Source: JANNRA01 sp031401035 (GTDB lineage: Bacteria > Desulfobacterota > Binatia > HRBIN30 > CADEER01). From it: a stretch of 7,464 nt of DNA. Position numbers and translations under genes: made by a program. Under the pieces are notes generated by a model that was not told the DNA's origin, made no database searches, and saw nothing but the letters and a program-made list of their open reading frames with translations. Positions 7,306 through 7,464 of the stretch are shown piece after piece (positions within the stretch are counted from its first letter, which is position 1; each line of letters opens with the position of its first letter). The stretch spans positions 1 to 7,464 of the forward strand of contig JANNRA010000158.1 in NCBI GenBank assembly GCA_031401035.1. The letters run 5' to 3'.

Positions 7306-7464
7306 GCGCTGGCTGCTATCAGCCCGCCGGGCTGCGCTGCGAGTCGCTGCGACGGCAGTGGAAACAATGGCGCCGCCGCACCGCCCGGCCTCGTGGAGGG
7401 CGCCGCTCCGTCGGCGCCTGTTGAATGGGGCCGCCGCGACACACTGCAACAGGCGCCGACGGAG
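7306..7464. other. Leader region upstream of the transporter gene
   Basis: This 159-base stretch probably holds the promoter for the leftward gene train, but no convincing -35/-10 pair is seen on the minus strand. It includes a short direct repeat, CGCAGCG twice at 10-base spacing on the minus strand (about 7335-7352), and the inverted repeat at its right end. No strong Shine-Dalgarno site precedes the ATG at 7305. No gene is supported here. Confidence 0.4.
7406..7464. repeat. Perfect 18-bp inverted repeat with 23-base spacer
   Basis: The arm CTCCGTCGGCGCCTGTTG (7406-7423) is matched exactly in reverse complement at 7447-7464, with 23 unrelated bases between. The right arm ends at the last base of the window, so the true extent is not visible. 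There is no T run on the minus strand after it, so it is not a good intrinsic terminator for leftward transcription. It could be a structured leader, an operator, a mobile-element end or a fold-back artefact at a contig edge. Confidence 0.75.

Noticed and set aside
7306..7449. A 48-residue N-terminal extension of the transporter from a TTG codon
   Set aside because: It is basic and non-hydrophobic, unlike the EamA family N terminus, and runs through the inverted repeat.
7306..7464. Insertion-sequence end at the inverted repeat
   Set aside because: No transposase, no target-site duplication and no second copy of the arm elsewhere in the window. The two arms are only 23 bases apart, too close to bound an element within the window.

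Overview
This is a very GC-rich window with one continuous, leftward (minus-strand) gene train of five complete protein-coding genes and almost no intergenic DNA. The base composition, the strong G/C preference at codon third positions and the gene types suggest a high-GC, metabolically versatile bacterium such as an environmental proteobacterium, a Binatota-like lineage or an actinobacterium. No marker gene is present, so the phylum cannot be fixed from this sequence. No rRNA, tRNA, CRISPR array, transposase, integrase or phage gene was seen.

In transcription order (right to left), positions 7464-7306 are a 159-base leader holding a perfect 18-bp inverted repeat at the window edge. It is followed by an EamA/DMT-family ten-helix transporter (7305-6385), a dienelactone-hydrolase-family protein (6324-5545), an epoxide-hydrolase-type alpha/beta hydrolase (5548-4616), a retinol-dehydrogenase-like short-chain dehydrogenase/reductase (SDR, 4616-3774), and a 1222-residue SNF2-family ATPase with an N-terminal SWIM zinc finger (3755-87). 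The last 86 bases are an unusual G/C-tract segment with two 9-bp tandem duplications, a GC hairpin and a potential G-quadruplex.

The three enzymes in the middle are joined by an ATGA overlap and a TGATG overlap, so they are very probably co-transcribed and translationally coupled. Their chemistries could form a short catabolic or detoxification series: epoxide opening to a diol, NAD(P)-dependent alcohol or carbonyl oxidoreduction, and ester or lactone cleavage, with the transporter as a possible exporter or importer. This pathway is inferred from context; no substrate can be read from the sequence. The SNF2 ATPase starts only 18 bases after the SDR stop. It looks like a general nucleic-acid-remodelling protein riding on the same transcript rather than a pathway member.

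The window contains no convincing new defence or mobile system. The points most worth a second look are the coupled enzyme trio, the SNF2-SWIM protein with its long unassigned middle region, the inverted repeat at the right edge and the G-tract segment at the left edge.
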